Shown here: in pieces, positions 45,951 to 56,174 of the stretch | Numbering within the stretch: the first letter of the stretch is position 1 | Layout: each line of letters starts with the position of its first letter | Source: Maratus speciosus | Taxonomy: Eukaryota; Arthropoda; Arachnida; Araneae; Salticidae | Assembly (NCBI GenBank): GCA_963932465.1 | Contig: OZ010794.1 | Coordinates: 444,789,502 to 444,853,501 of the forward strand | Reading direction: 5' to 3' | Length of the DNA stretch: 64,000 bases | Notes under the pieces: generated by a model | What the model was told of the DNA's origin: nothing | The model's input: only the letters and a program-made list of their open reading frames with translations | Databases searched by the model: none | Program-made: the position numbers and the translations under genes

Positions 45951-47877
45951 TAACACAATCGCTTCGGGGAATTCTGTTCAAAATGCCCACTTTGACATCA
46001 TTTTTTGAAATATATTCTGCCTCTATCAAAAAATTGATCATTACTGTATATTATATAGTTTCTGAATAAGAGAATCTAGCAATTGGATGCGTTTGAGAGC
46101 AAAAATGAATTTAAAAATGAGTAAGAAAATAGACAGTTTGGATTTGAATGCACCCTTAATAAGATGGTTTTTTTTTCGTCAACCGCTATGTATTTTTAAT
46201 TTGTTTTTGCTTTAAGAATTGGCCCTATCAAAAACTTGTCTATATAAATGTTGAAGACAATATTAAGAAGATATATGATAAATTCATGGAGATTTTATAT
46301 CTTGTGAATTGACGGAGTTATGAAAATTTTTCTTCTTCAACCCCCCTTTTTTGTTTTAGTTTTTTTTTCTTGCAGTACGAATTGGTCCTATCAAAAACTT
46401 GTGAATATAAAAGTTGTAGATATTATTAAGGAGATGTATAATAAAATTAATTGGATTTGATATATTGAGAACTGACGAAGTTAGGAATTTTTTTCTCAAC
46501 AAAAACCCTATTTTTTGCGCTCCTTGAGTCCATTTTTAATTTTATCAAAAATCTGTGATACATAAATTTTTGGTCCTATTTTTAGAAGTAATAAAAACTT
46601 TAAACTGATTTGATATGTACAAAAATTAAGAAGTTATGTGGTTTTTTCGGTTTTCACAAAACCCCTCCCCACTTCCATCCCCTTTGTCCGCTTTTGCCCA
46701 TTAACGAACTTGACCGAGATTTTATGTCCCTTGATTTTATGTATCAGTTTGGAAGAGATTTGTGCAGAATTGCGGAAGTTATCGTGTCCAGAAGAAAGTG
46801 ATAACACAATTGCTTCGGGAAATTCCGTTCAAAATGCCCACTTTGACATAATTTTTTGAAATATATTCTGCCTCTATCAAAAAATCGATCATTGCGGTAC
46901 ATTATATAGTTTCTGAATAAGCGAATATACCAATTAAATGCGTTTGAGAGAAAAAATGAATTTAAAAATGAGTCAGAAAATAAGCAGTTTGGATTTGAGT
47001 ACATCCTTAATGCAATGATTTTTCCAACACAATCCGCTTCGGGAAATTCGGTTCAAAATGCCCACTTTAACAGCATTTTTTAAAGTATATTCTGCCTCTA
47101 TCAAAAAATCGACCATTACGGTACATTATATAGTTTCTGAGTAAGAAAACGTACCAATTGGAAGCCTTTGAGAGCAAAAATGAATTGTAAAATGAGTCAG
47201 AAAATACGCAGTTTGGATTTGAATACACCCTTACTTAGATGATTTTTTTCTTCAACCGCTATGTATTTTTAATTTGTTTTTGCTGTAAGAATTGGTCCTA
47301 TCCAAAACTTGTCTATATAGATGTTGTAGACAATATTAAGAAGATATATGATAAATTCGTGGGGATTTTATATCTTTTGAATTGACGGAGTTATGGATTT
47401 TTTACTTCTTCAAACCCCCTTTTTGTTTTCGTTTTTAATTTTTTTTTTGCGGTACGAATTTGTCCTATCAAAAACTTGTGAATATGAAAGTTGTAGATAA
47501 TATTAAGGAGATTTATAATAAAATTAATTGGAATTGATATCTTGAGAATTGACGAAGTTATGAATTTTTTTCTCCCAAAAACCCTATTTTTTGCGCCCCT
47601 TGAGCCCATTTTTAACTTTATCAAAAATCTGTGATACATAAAATTTTGGCCCTATTTTTAGAAGTAATAAAATCTTTAAACTGATTTGATATGTACAAAA
47701 ATTAAGAAGTTATGGGGGGTTTTCGGTTTTCACAAAACCCCTCCCTATTTCCATCCCCTTGGTCCGATTTTGCCCATTAACGAACTTGACCGAGATTTTA
47801 TGCCCTTTGATTTTATGTATCAGTTTGGAAGAGATTGGTGCAGAATTACGAAAGTTATCGTGTCCAGAAGAAAGTGA
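45951..47877 (+). repeat. Higher-order tandem array, A-B-A-A-B
   Basis: Block A (about 215 bp, containing CGCTTCGGGnAATTC and CAAAATGCCCACTTT) starts at about 45951, 46802 and 47023. Block B (about 640 bp) follows the first and third A. The A1-A3 and B1-B2 offsets are both about 1070 bp. Block B is itself built of about four diverged ~163-bp monomers (starts near 46215, 46379, 46541, 46705), each with CTATCAAAAACTTGT..., a GATATnTTGAGAATTGACG-like end and GAAGTTATG. Both B blocks end in a 63-codon open frame of unknown meaning. Confidence 0.85.
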
Positions 47878-47880
47878 TAT

Positions 47881-47882
47881 AT

Positions 47883-47912
<30 letters not shown>
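47881..47912. repeat. (GATA)n microsatellite
   Basis: Seven to eight tandem GATA units at the right edge of the higher-order array. Confidence 0.95.
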
Positions 47913-47913
<1 letters not shown>

Positions 47914-47919
47914 TATAAA

Positions 47920-49460
47920 GTTTTTTACTGAGGGTGGTTTTGGGTTCTAGGAGTCATGATCGGTGTAGATCTGCAAAAATTTTTCAGAAATTCCAACATA
48001 GGAACGATCCCAATAGGTAGTATTTCATACGAAATCTACCTAATTCAATTTCAGCTGTTCCGATCTACAATTGGAAAATTATCCGAATTTTTTCAGCAGC
48101 CCTCTATATGATATATAGATTCGCATCTGTTAACTACATGCATGGCAGAATTTAGTTCACTTAAGGGGTCTCAGGACTCTTAAAATTGTAAAAAATGAAA
48201 AAAAAGACCATTTTCAACATTTAATATCTTAAAATGTATTTGATATTACGAAACAATTTTAATTGGGAATGAAAGATATAAGTGTATTCTTTCATTTTAA
48301 ATGTTTAAAAAATTGCAAGATGCAGAATTAGCATTTACAGGGGGCTCTAAACTGTTAGACATTTGACGAGCAAAAAATCGACATAACAGATTATGTGCAC
48401 GATTACAAAATAAATTTTTCAACTAGAATGAAAATTTTGGTGCCTACTTATACTTCAGATTATAATAATTGCACTGAACCTAAATAAATTTGTATTTAAA
48501 GCATTTTTATATTTTTTATATAAAGTTGTATTTAACTAATGCAAAAATTAGAAAATTTCAACACTATAATCCCCGAAAAAATATTTTCTTTTTACAATAC
48601 AAATGAAATTTTAGGTTCAGTTTATACATACTGGCATGAAACGTATATTTTGAAATTTTCATGAAAAAATATTCAGAAGTTTTTGAGATATCGTGCGCGT
48701 TATGCCCAAAAACGTCATTTGGAGAAAAATGACTTCAAAGTTTTGAAAACACCGCTTCAGCTATTGACCGAGTATCATTCTAAAAGCCACAACTTCTGTT
48801 CTAATGGGAATTTCAAGATAACAATTATATCAAAATGTTCAGAAAACATAGAAGTTTAACATCCAAAAAGATTAAAATTTCGAAAATTTTAAAGCTTTAA
48901 GAGTCCTGAGACCCCTTAAGAAATATATATACTTCAGTTGAAAATGGCCTTCAGTAATTTCCTCTAATAAGGAGAATGGTACGTGAATACTTTTGTGCAG
49001 CCCTGTATATTCAAAAAATTAGTTACATTTAAAAGCGCATACCGAATTTTGAAACGTAAACTCCAGCAATTATTACGCAAAGAAAGTACTGTAACCGATT
49101 TCTTTTATGTGTCCCTGTAAATGAATAAAAAATGCTATGAGTGCCCTGTTCTAACGTGATTGTAGTGAAATTTAGTGGTTTATATCATTTTCAATTCATT
49201 TTAAATAGCGTAATGTTATTAAAATACTCTGCAAACGATTTTTTCCCATATACCGTAATGCAATGGAATTCTTTTGAGTGCCCCTGTAAATAAACTATTA
49301 ACCCCACATACTTCATATACAATACCAAACATGCTTTGGTAACCCTAAATAAGGTTTATCAATTGCACGAAAATCTGCGCATATTTATGGGAGTAAGAGC
49401 GTAGACAGACGGACAGGTGAACAGACAAACCGAATGCATGAACACTTTTCAACTTCGTTG
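47920..49460 (+). repeat. Dispersed repeat S, copy 2 (interrupted by a MITE)
   Basis: After a block similar to 36140-36365, the phrases ATTATCCGAATTTTTTCAGC, CCTCTATATGATATATAGAT (before the MITE), and TGCAGCCCTGTATATTC, GTGTCCCTGTAAATGAATAA, GACAGACGGACAGGTGAACA and GACAAACCGAATGCAT (after it) match 16330-17005 and 61064-61890 in order. Confidence 0.65.
48165..48915. mobile_element. TTAA-flanked MITE, family E, 751 bp
   Basis: TTAA lies at 48161-48164 and 48916-48919. The perfect 20-bp inverted repeat is GGGGTCTCAGGACTCTTAAA. There are no stops-free frames of interest and no transposase. It sits inside repeat S, whose sequence resumes on the far side. The clean ends suggest it is younger than its host repeat. 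Confidence 0.85.
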
Positions 49461-49661
49461 GAAAGTGTTAAAAGAACATGATTTAACGAAACGTGAGTGT
49501 ACTATCGTGAGTGTACGTTTACGCGGTTTTTTTTCAATGAATTTTCTAATTTTTATGTTTTAACTTAGGAAATTTTAGACACTGTGGTTTTATAAAGCAG
49601 TTAATAAAGTCAAAATTTGTGTATTCAGTTGTTTCCTTATTTGTGTTTTTAACCGACAAAA

Positions 49662-49684
49662 AAAAAAAAAAAAAAAAAAAAAAA
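49662..49684. repeat. Poly(A) tract
   Basis: A run of about 25 A at the left border of the pogo-like fragment that follows. Confidence 0.85.
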
Positions 49685-49689
49685 TTAGG

Positions 49690-50460
49690 TCCAATTCTCT
49701 TGCATAAACTTGCTCCGGGAATGGGGCAAGTTTACGCATATTATAAGTGATACCAAGGAGTAAGTGAAATAAATATTTAATCAAATTTAAATGTTTTATT
49801 TATAACTTAAAACACTGTTTAAAGATAAAAATAATTAAAGAGAACTAATTAAAGAACATTTTATAGGCTAAGCTGAAAACATAGGGTTTTATTGCTAATT
49901 AAAAACAGAAACTATTTAGTCATCTTCATCATCACTGTTACAGTTTTTAGAAACAAAAAATAAAGTATTTGCTTTTGCACATTTGTCATGGGACCACCTT
50001 TTGCATTTAAGACATTGAACGCATAAGACATTTACGCAGTAAGAACGTGCGTAAGGGTGCCCCGATGTCAATGCTTAAACGTGCCCCGTCGCCATGTTTG
50101 GATTTATTTTTAACGTGAAACGAAAATTAATAACATTTCTGTTCATACAAATAGAGTTCTCAAAAAAGGATAAAATTCTGCTAATGTTCATATATTCGCT
50201 TATCCTTAACTAAGTATAATTAGTTCACAATAAGTTTCAATAAGTTCAACACAAAATTTACTCACCTTGATAGAAAACAGGTTATCTTTTCCACATGCTA
50301 AACCGAAGCTCGACTGAAGCTCAAAAACGTGGGAGAATACCCGCTAGGGAGCAGCATCAATCTGTCATGACTGGTAGCACGCCAGTTATAACTCGTTTCG
50401 AAAAACGTGCACTGCGTAAACGTTCCCCATGCGTAAATGTGTCCCGGTCATCCCTACCTA
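49690..50460 (-). mobile_element. Truncated pogo-like element with GGGG/ACGCA ends
   Basis: The right end, reverse complemented, reads GTAGGGATGACCGGGACACA followed by TTTACGCATGGGGAACGTTT. The left side has GGGAATGGGGCAAGTTTACG. Internal copies occur near 50027-50090 (GTGCGTAAGGGTGCCCCG). This repeats the block design of the elements at 6.4, 9.6 and 13.7 kb. The minus strand carries a transposase C-terminal zinc-motif remnant (49916-50053). The left boundary is not clear. Confidence 0.55.
49916..50053 (-). pseudogene. Pogo/jerky-like transposase tail with PHD-like zinc motif
   Basis: An uninterrupted 45-codon frame ends at a TAA (49918-49916). It contains VQCLKCKRWSHDKCAKA and an acidic end (SDDEDD). 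The C-x2-C-x2-W-x-H-x2-C spacing is the characteristic C-terminal zinc motif of many pogo/jerky-like DDE-1 transposases in arthropods, and the same motif, more decayed, occurs at 14285-14340. The upstream catalytic domain is missing. The motif is visible directly; the family call is from known architecture. Confidence 0.65.
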
Positions 50461-50464
50461 CTTA

Positions 50465-51210
50465 TAGGAGGAAAAAATACTTGTAACTATACTGTGATAA
50501 AATGTTATGCTACACTATATGGTGAAAAATATTCGGGCACTTTCGATTTTAGACGTTTTGTAGAGTATCTAAAGAAATACTTGCCTATTTCGTTTTGAAC
50601 TTTAGAAATGTAAAAAAATGCATCTCATATTTTTCGGCGAATATTTAGTCACGAGAGATGTTGGGGGACCAACAACAAATTGAATTAAAGAATAATTTTT
50701 GCGACCATCTGTAAAATAAAATGCTCGAAATGATTATTCACAGTAGGAAATGACTATGTGAGGTACTTCACCACATTCAAATGTGGTTCATGTGTGTAAG
50801 AATAACACGTATATCCCTGTTAATATAAATTATCTTAAAAAAATTAAAAATCTACATGGTTTTTGCTTATAACATGCATGGTAAAATTTAGGGCCACATT
50901 TAGGAAACTAGACAAAATGCAGTAAAAACAATATTCTGCATTTAGAATATAACCATATTTAATATTTAATGAAATATCAGTATTTATGAGAGGTAATTTT
51001 TAACTGTGCATGAGTGAGCGATAACATTTTTGTTTTCACATTTTAGCAATAATCAGAAGGAGAACTAAATAAAAAATGGCCAGTCAAATAGCGTATAAAT
51101 CCGAAAAGGTAACGGCAATATAATAACTGAATTTTAGTTGCTTTATGAACAATAGCTGTATGATAAGAGATTTTTTTCGCAAATCGTCCTTTTTCTCTTT
51201 ATTTTTATTT
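50465..51210. other. AT-rich noncoding stretch with an inverted repeat partner
   Basis: No gene is seen. About 90 bp at 50663-50755 (GGGACCAACAACAAATTGAA, then GTAAAATAAAATGCT, GAAATGATT) is the inverted partner of 58985-59095, roughly 8.3 kb away across the BEL/Pao insertion. Confidence 0.5.
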
Positions 51211-51215
51211 CTATA

Positions 51216-51914
51216 CTGGATTACCAAGTAAAAATAATCCGATTACAAAATTTGATATTTTCCATAATTACAAACAGAAAATAATAATTAATATCTTATT
51301 GTATAGAAAAAATGATAATATTTTTTCCCAAACGCTTTATATGACTTCCTTTGGACACTTGTATAATATCATTGCGATATGCTAATTCTTGCCAAACACT
51401 TTGTAATGTTCCACTATTAAATGTTTATAAAGCATCACAAATGCGTTTTTTAAGTTCGGGCAAACTTGTGGACAAAGGTGGCATGAACACAAGAAATTTG
51501 ACATATCCCCAAAGGAAGAAGTCAGGTGACCTAGGAGGATAGTTCTGTGGGACCAAATCATCGGCGACCAAATACAGTGGTGTGGTAGCTCTCTGTTTAG
51601 AAATTTACAAACCTCCAAATGCCAATGGGGCGGTCCACTATCTTGTTGAAAAATGAAAACTTTCTACTAAATTAACGCTGAACAGTGATTACTGACTGAC
51701 TTCTTTCAAAGGAGGGCACACAAAAAGACTTCTCGTGCTTAGACGCCATTTCCACTTCTTTTCAAAATTTCAAAACCAGCTTAATGACAACAGTACTGGC
51801 AAGGTTACAAACTAAAAATTTAACATTTTCCCTTTACAATGATATATTAATTATAGTTTTCTGTTTGTAATTATGGAAAATGCTAAATTTTGTGATTCTT
51901 TCCTGGTAACCCTG
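51216..51914 (-). mobile_element. Small IS630/mariner-type element with ~90-bp inverted repeats
   Basis: TA flanks lie at 51214-51215 and 51915-51916. The ends begin TGGATTACCA (left; preceded by C) and CAGGGTTACCAGGAAAG (right, reverse complemented) and stay similar for about 90 bp, sharing TTTTCCATAATTACAAACAG. The minus strand interior holds the C-terminal half of a DDE transposase (51335-51668). The N-terminal half is deleted. Confidence 0.8.
51335..51668 (-). pseudogene. IS630/mariner DDE transposase C-terminal remnant
   Basis: The frame starts FIFQQDSGPPHWHLEVCKFL, the second-Asp motif (QQD-x-x-PPH) of IS630/Tc1/mariner DDE domains. After a frameshift it continues PPRSPDFFLWGYVKFLVFMP, which holds the conserved W/P-P-R-S-P-D block (usually SPDLTPxDFFLWG; here two to three residues are lost), and then ELKKRICDAL, VWQELAYRND and a GSHI-like end. 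This tail is very common in insect and spider mariner relatives. Stops and a frameshift make it non-functional. Confidence 0.8.
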
Positions 51915-52032
51915 TATTTTCTTTTATTGATATTTTAATTATACTACCACTAGAACTATCCTATTCCAACAACAACAAAACAAAATACCAAATTTAAAAT
52001 TTAAAATCACGTGTATGGAAATACGTTAAATA

Positions 52033-52203
52033 TTGAGTCTTTCGGAAAGTCGTGTCCGTTTAGAAAAATCAAATCGTACCGGAAAATTCTACCCGGTAAT
52101 TATTAGACATTAGATATCGGAATCAATGTCTAATAATTAAATGACAGAATTTTCCGGTACGAATTGATTTTCCCAAACGGACACGACTTTCCGAACGACC
52201 CAG
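52033..52203. mobile_element. 171-bp fold-back MITE
   Basis: TA-flanked (52031-52032 and 52204-52205). The two halves are reverse complements over about 75 bp each, starting TTGAGTCTTTCGGAAAGTCG (left) and CTGGGTCGTTCGGAAAGTCG (right, reverse complemented), with a short spacer around GATATCGGAAT. The terminus resembles mariner-type ends. It is a hairpin element with no coding capacity. Confidence 0.85.
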
Positions 52204-52372
52204 TATATATAGTGTTGTTGGAAGTAGTTTAAATAAACAGACAATTTGTATAAAATCCCTTATCACCCAGCTGTTTATAGAGATAAATTGAAATTCAGAT
52301 CACTATATCGACGAACTCTTTCTGATTAGTCCCGATATTTGATTATTTTTTATAGTTGCTGCATATAGTTGA

Positions 52373-52682
52373 TGAAATAACCGTGGCATCATTCGATCAG
52401 AATTTAATTATTTCGAAAATCACTCAACTCATTGAAGAAGGTCCTCTTCTGTACTTTTTAACAGTTTATTATCACAAACACACAGTACACTAAAACACCG
52501 CACAAACTTATTTATAAATAATATATACGCTTGGCATTTTTGCCGGATCATTTAATCAAAACAAGAGCACCTCATCTTTCGCTGGAATCCAACTACGTTC
52601 TAAATGTTTTTTCCCTCGGGACGGGACGATGAAACCGAAATCCCTATAGGGATTATTCCCTTTTTCCCAATGAGTTGCAACA
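52373..52682 (-). repeat. BEL/Pao 3' LTR, 310 bp
   Basis: On the minus strand it starts TGTTGCAACTCATTGGG and ends GGTTATTTCA (TG...CA). It matches the 58375-58684 copy with about 12 substitutions and no length change. It is preceded (minus-strand sense) by the polypurine tract at 52683-52694. Confidence 0.97.
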
Positions 52683-52694
52683 TCCTCCCACCCC
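52683..52694 (-). promoter_or_regulatory. Polypurine tract (plus-strand primer)
   Basis: GGGGTGGGAGGA lies directly against the 3' LTR on the minus strand, the normal place for the primer of plus-strand DNA synthesis. It is purine-only apart from one T. Confidence 0.75.
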
Positions 52695-52935
52695 GATGAA
52701 TACATTCATCAAATCTGAATTTTTTTTTCATTATATAAATCTACAAAATAATTACTAATCATGAACACATATATACTACAAAAATTACACTAGGTTAAAC
52801 TCAATTAAATATAGAATCACAATTACAGAATTTTACACAATTACAATAGCACTAAATGAATACTTATACTACAATTAAGAAATTAAAATAAGGCAAAAAA
52901 GTATATAAGTAAACACAAACCAATGATATTTCAGT

Positions 52936-54228
52936 TTACTTATCTAGCTCCAGTAGGTAAATCATCTGGATTGCTCGTTTTATTTTACGTGTAGAAGTCT
53001 TGAGTGTAACTCTGCGAATACGTCCGTCTCTGCCCTCGTGGAGTTCTAAAATCTTGGCCATCTTCCACATCTGCCTGGGCAAACGGTCTTCTCCTATTGA
53101 AACTATATCATCTATATTAAAATATTTCACAGCATTTACAGGTTTAGAGAGATTCACACTTTTAAGTTGGAGGAGATATTCTCCCCTCCACCTATTCCAA
53201 AACCTATTCAATAAATTTTCACGGTATACATAACGTCTTAGCAGCAATTTTTTATTGCTTTTTAATGTTTGATCAACTTTGACAGCCATGGGGGGTAAAG
53301 AAGTCAACCTCTTTCCCGTAAGGAGACTGGCAGGAGTGAGAGGGAAGGATTCACCAGGTTCATTGTAAACGTAAGTAAGGGGCCTTGAATTAATAACTGC
53401 TTCAATTTCAAGAAGAACTGTTTCGAGTTCTTCGAAACTAACTAACGCCCGTCCCAATACTTTTCTAAGGGCACCCTTTGTTATGGGACCCATTCTCTCC
53501 CAGTATCCACCCCACCAGGCTGCACGTTCCACTATGTATTTCCAGACGATACCCATTTGGGAAAAATAATTTTGCACAGTGTCACTAGTCATATTGGAAT
53601 ACAGAGTTTTAAGTTCGCGCTCTGCATTTTTAAAAGTCAAGGCATTGTCTGAATAAATAGTTTTGCACAGTCCTCGTCTGGAAACGAACCGTCTGAATGC
53701 TAACAGAAAATGTTCAGTACTAAGGCTAGATACAACTTCTAGATGAATGGCACGAGTAACAGCACGCGTAAATAAGGCAACATATACCTTGTTCCTGTCC
53801 TTTGTGTATAAAGGCCCTGGAAAATCGGTTCCTATGTTATCGAAAGCATTTTCAGAATAAAGTCTGTCAGCAGGCAACGGAGCTACCATCTGGTTGCCTG
53901 GTTTGGCCCTGTAGCGTCTGCAGATTAGGCACTTATTTAAGCAAGTCTTCACTGTTTGTCTGCCCTTAAGAATCCAGAAATTTTCACGAAGTTGAGTGAG
54001 AGTGTCCAATACACCAGCGTGGCACAAATTTTGGTGCTTTCTCATTATGAGTAATTCACTGAATTTTGAGTTCCCTGGAATAATTATTGGATGTCGTTCT
54101 GAAAATTGGAAGTTAGAATGTTGAAGACGTCCTCCCAAAATTATAAGTTTGTCAGGTGTAAAAATGGGATTAAGACAATAAAGTCTCGAATCGGAACTTA
54201 TCGTTGAATTTTTGAGGAGTTGAAAATA
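52936..54228 (-). pseudogene. BEL/Pao integrase and DUF5641 domain
   Basis: A frame open from about 54228 (first Met at 54138, 400 residues) ends at 52936. In Met-numbered residues, a zinc-binding HHCC domain shows His35, His40, Cys70 and Cys73. The catalytic triad is Asp105 (GTDF), Asp164 (YSDN) and Glu214 (GYWERM). A C-terminal DUF5641 domain with DIVSIGEDRLPRQMWKMAKI begins near residue 337. All expected integrase residues are present. It is separated from the upstream RNase H part only by an in-frame TAG at 54229-54231, so the polyprotein as it stands would terminate before integrase. Confidence 0.95.
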
Positions 54229-54668
54229 CTACTTTTCAAATTCCGTTTTTTGGATAAAGCGAATCCAGTGCTTTTCTGCATCTGCAAGTTCCTCGGCAGA
54301 GATGGGACCTGACATTCTATTAGATTTAACTTTGCAATTTCTAGTAAAATGAAGAATATAAGCAGTTACCCTTAACATTTTATTGAGGCTGCTAAACTTA
54401 TCAAGATCAAATAACGGATCGTTAGGTTCCTGTGAAATTTGAAGGAGAACTTTAACGTCCTTCATTTCTCTTTCTAGTTCATTTATTTCGGCATCAGAGT
54501 TCAATTTAATCTGTGATTCATCAGAGGGCAATTCGGTCATTTGCAGCCAAGCTGGGCCTGAAAGCCAAACTGTGTCATTTATAAGAGTGTGCGAGCGCAT
54601 GCCGCGGGTAAATTTATCAGCTGGATTTTCCTTCCCGCTGCAAAAACACCAGTTGGAAGGATTATTTT
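54229..54668 (-). pseudogene. BEL/Pao RNase H end and linker
   Basis: The frame 54600-54229 (123 residues; open a little further upstream, where SGKENPADKFTRGMRS is read) joins RNase H to integrase. A GKENPAD block is conserved in BEL/Pao after RNase H. It is out of frame with the preceding segment; the break lies at a T run near 54663-54670 and is likely a small indel. Confidence 0.85.
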
Positions 54669-54669
54669 T

Positions 54670-55383
54670 TTACTTAATTTCAAGCACTCGGTTCTTTACA
54701 AATTGTTTCAAATTTTCAGGAGCTCCTTTTATCCAGTACAGGCATATTTGTGAGTCACACCACAGATAGACATCTTTTTCCTTAAGAATGGGGAAAATGC
54801 TCCTCAGATATGATGCTAGTCTGGCTGAAATCAAAGCACCTAATAACTCGAGCCTGGGTAAAGTTATTTGTTTCAATGGAGCTATACGCGATTTGGCGAT
54901 AACAAATTTTGTTGAAATCTTTGTAGGATATTTTATTCTGAAATACGCAACTGCACCATACGCCTTTGGGCTTGCGTCAGAAAATAAGTGCAGTTCCAAG
55001 TTTTCAAATTTAGGATTCTCGAAATACTGTCGAGGAATAATCATAGCTTGAGTTTCCATGGCTTCCTCAAGCCATTCCTGGAATACAGAATGAAACTCGG
55101 GTTGAAGAGGTTCATCCCAGGAAATTCCTATTTCCCAAAGTTGCTGCATTAGCAACTTTATTCTAATAGTAAATGGGGCAAGAATGCCTAAAGGATCAAA
55201 CAGCATTCCACAGGCTTTTAGCACAATTGTTTTCGAATAAGTATTACCGTTTATAGTTTTAAAATGGTCTGTGGCGATGGTAATGTTATCATTCACATTA
55301 TCCCAGATGATTCCTAACACTTTAATTGGGATTCCGGATTCTTTGGTTGATTGTTTACAGTCAATGTTCTCTTCTACCCACAT
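54670..55383 (-). pseudogene. BEL/Pao RT connection and RNase H domains
   Basis: The 237-residue frame includes the connection segment ending LFDPLGILAPFTIRIKLLMQ (about residues 61-80), then an RNase H fold with Asp136 (LFSDAS), Glu179 (RLELLGAL) and Asp210 (WCDSQ). Downstream the order is normal for the family. Residues needed for RNase H chemistry are present, but the segment is cut off from RT by a stop and frameshift around 55384-55412. Confidence 0.9.
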
Positions 55384-55411
55384 ATTTTGTAAAGTGGGGG
55401 GAATTAGTTAC

Positions 55412-56152
55412 TCACTGTCTTAGATTCATGGAGGCTTGTCGCAAAATATAAATAGCTTCTTTACTAACCGATGCTGCAGATTCAATAGTGTCGCAACCAC
55501 TGACGAAATCGTTCACATATAAATCATTCAGGAGATCACAAACATTTTTAAATTTGTGTCTATACTCTGATAGGTGAAGTCTAAGAGTTGCAGCTAATAT
55601 AAATGGGCTGTATTTTACTCCAAAAGGAGCCCTGGTGAATTGAAGGATTCTGATGTCATCACGACCCAAACTGAGATCTGCCCCTTGTTCTATTCCCCAC
55701 AAAAATTGCAAAAATTTTCGATCCTGCTCTGATATACCTATTTCCAGAAAGGCTCGTTCAATATCAGCGCAAAATGCGATTGGGTGATACCTAAATTTTA
55801 ATAAAATCTTAAGCAAATCGGGATTCAAATTTGGACCGGTTTCTAAACAATCATTTAATGAAATTTCCTCCTTCGCCTTAGAAGACGCATAATAACATAC
55901 CCTGAGTTTAGTGGTTTCTTTCAATTCCCTAACCACTCCGTGATGGGGCATAAAATAACCAGTTTGTCTATTTTCATTAGAATAGTCAAATACTTCCTCG
56001 ATTATATTATCCTTTAGCTGACTTTTAATGATATCTCTGTATCTCAAATATAAATTTTCATCTCTCTTAAATGTATTGTTTAAACTGAATAAACGTTTCC
56101 TAGCAATTTCATAATTACTATTTAACTCCGAAAAATCCTTCTTCCAGAGCAA
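55412..56152 (-). pseudogene. BEL/Pao reverse transcriptase with altered YVDD motif
   Basis: The 246-residue frame holds the RT palm: motif A Asp130 (FCADIERAFL), the APFGVKYSPFILAATL block near 175-190, and the catalytic box at 212-215, which reads YVND instead of YVDD. The first aspartate of that pair binds the catalytic metal, so the change should abolish polymerisation. A second expected site, RVVYDAS, reads RVCYYAS at 84-90. These substitutions, plus the disruptions in neighbouring frames, mark a dead copy. Confidence 0.93.
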
Positions 56153-56174
56153 TCGCGTTTCATATCTTTTATCA

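Noticed and set aside
45951..47877. A decayed gene family because both B blocks carry similar open frames
   Set aside because: The frames cover only the last part of a non-coding repeat and no family is recognised; kept only as a low-interest finding.
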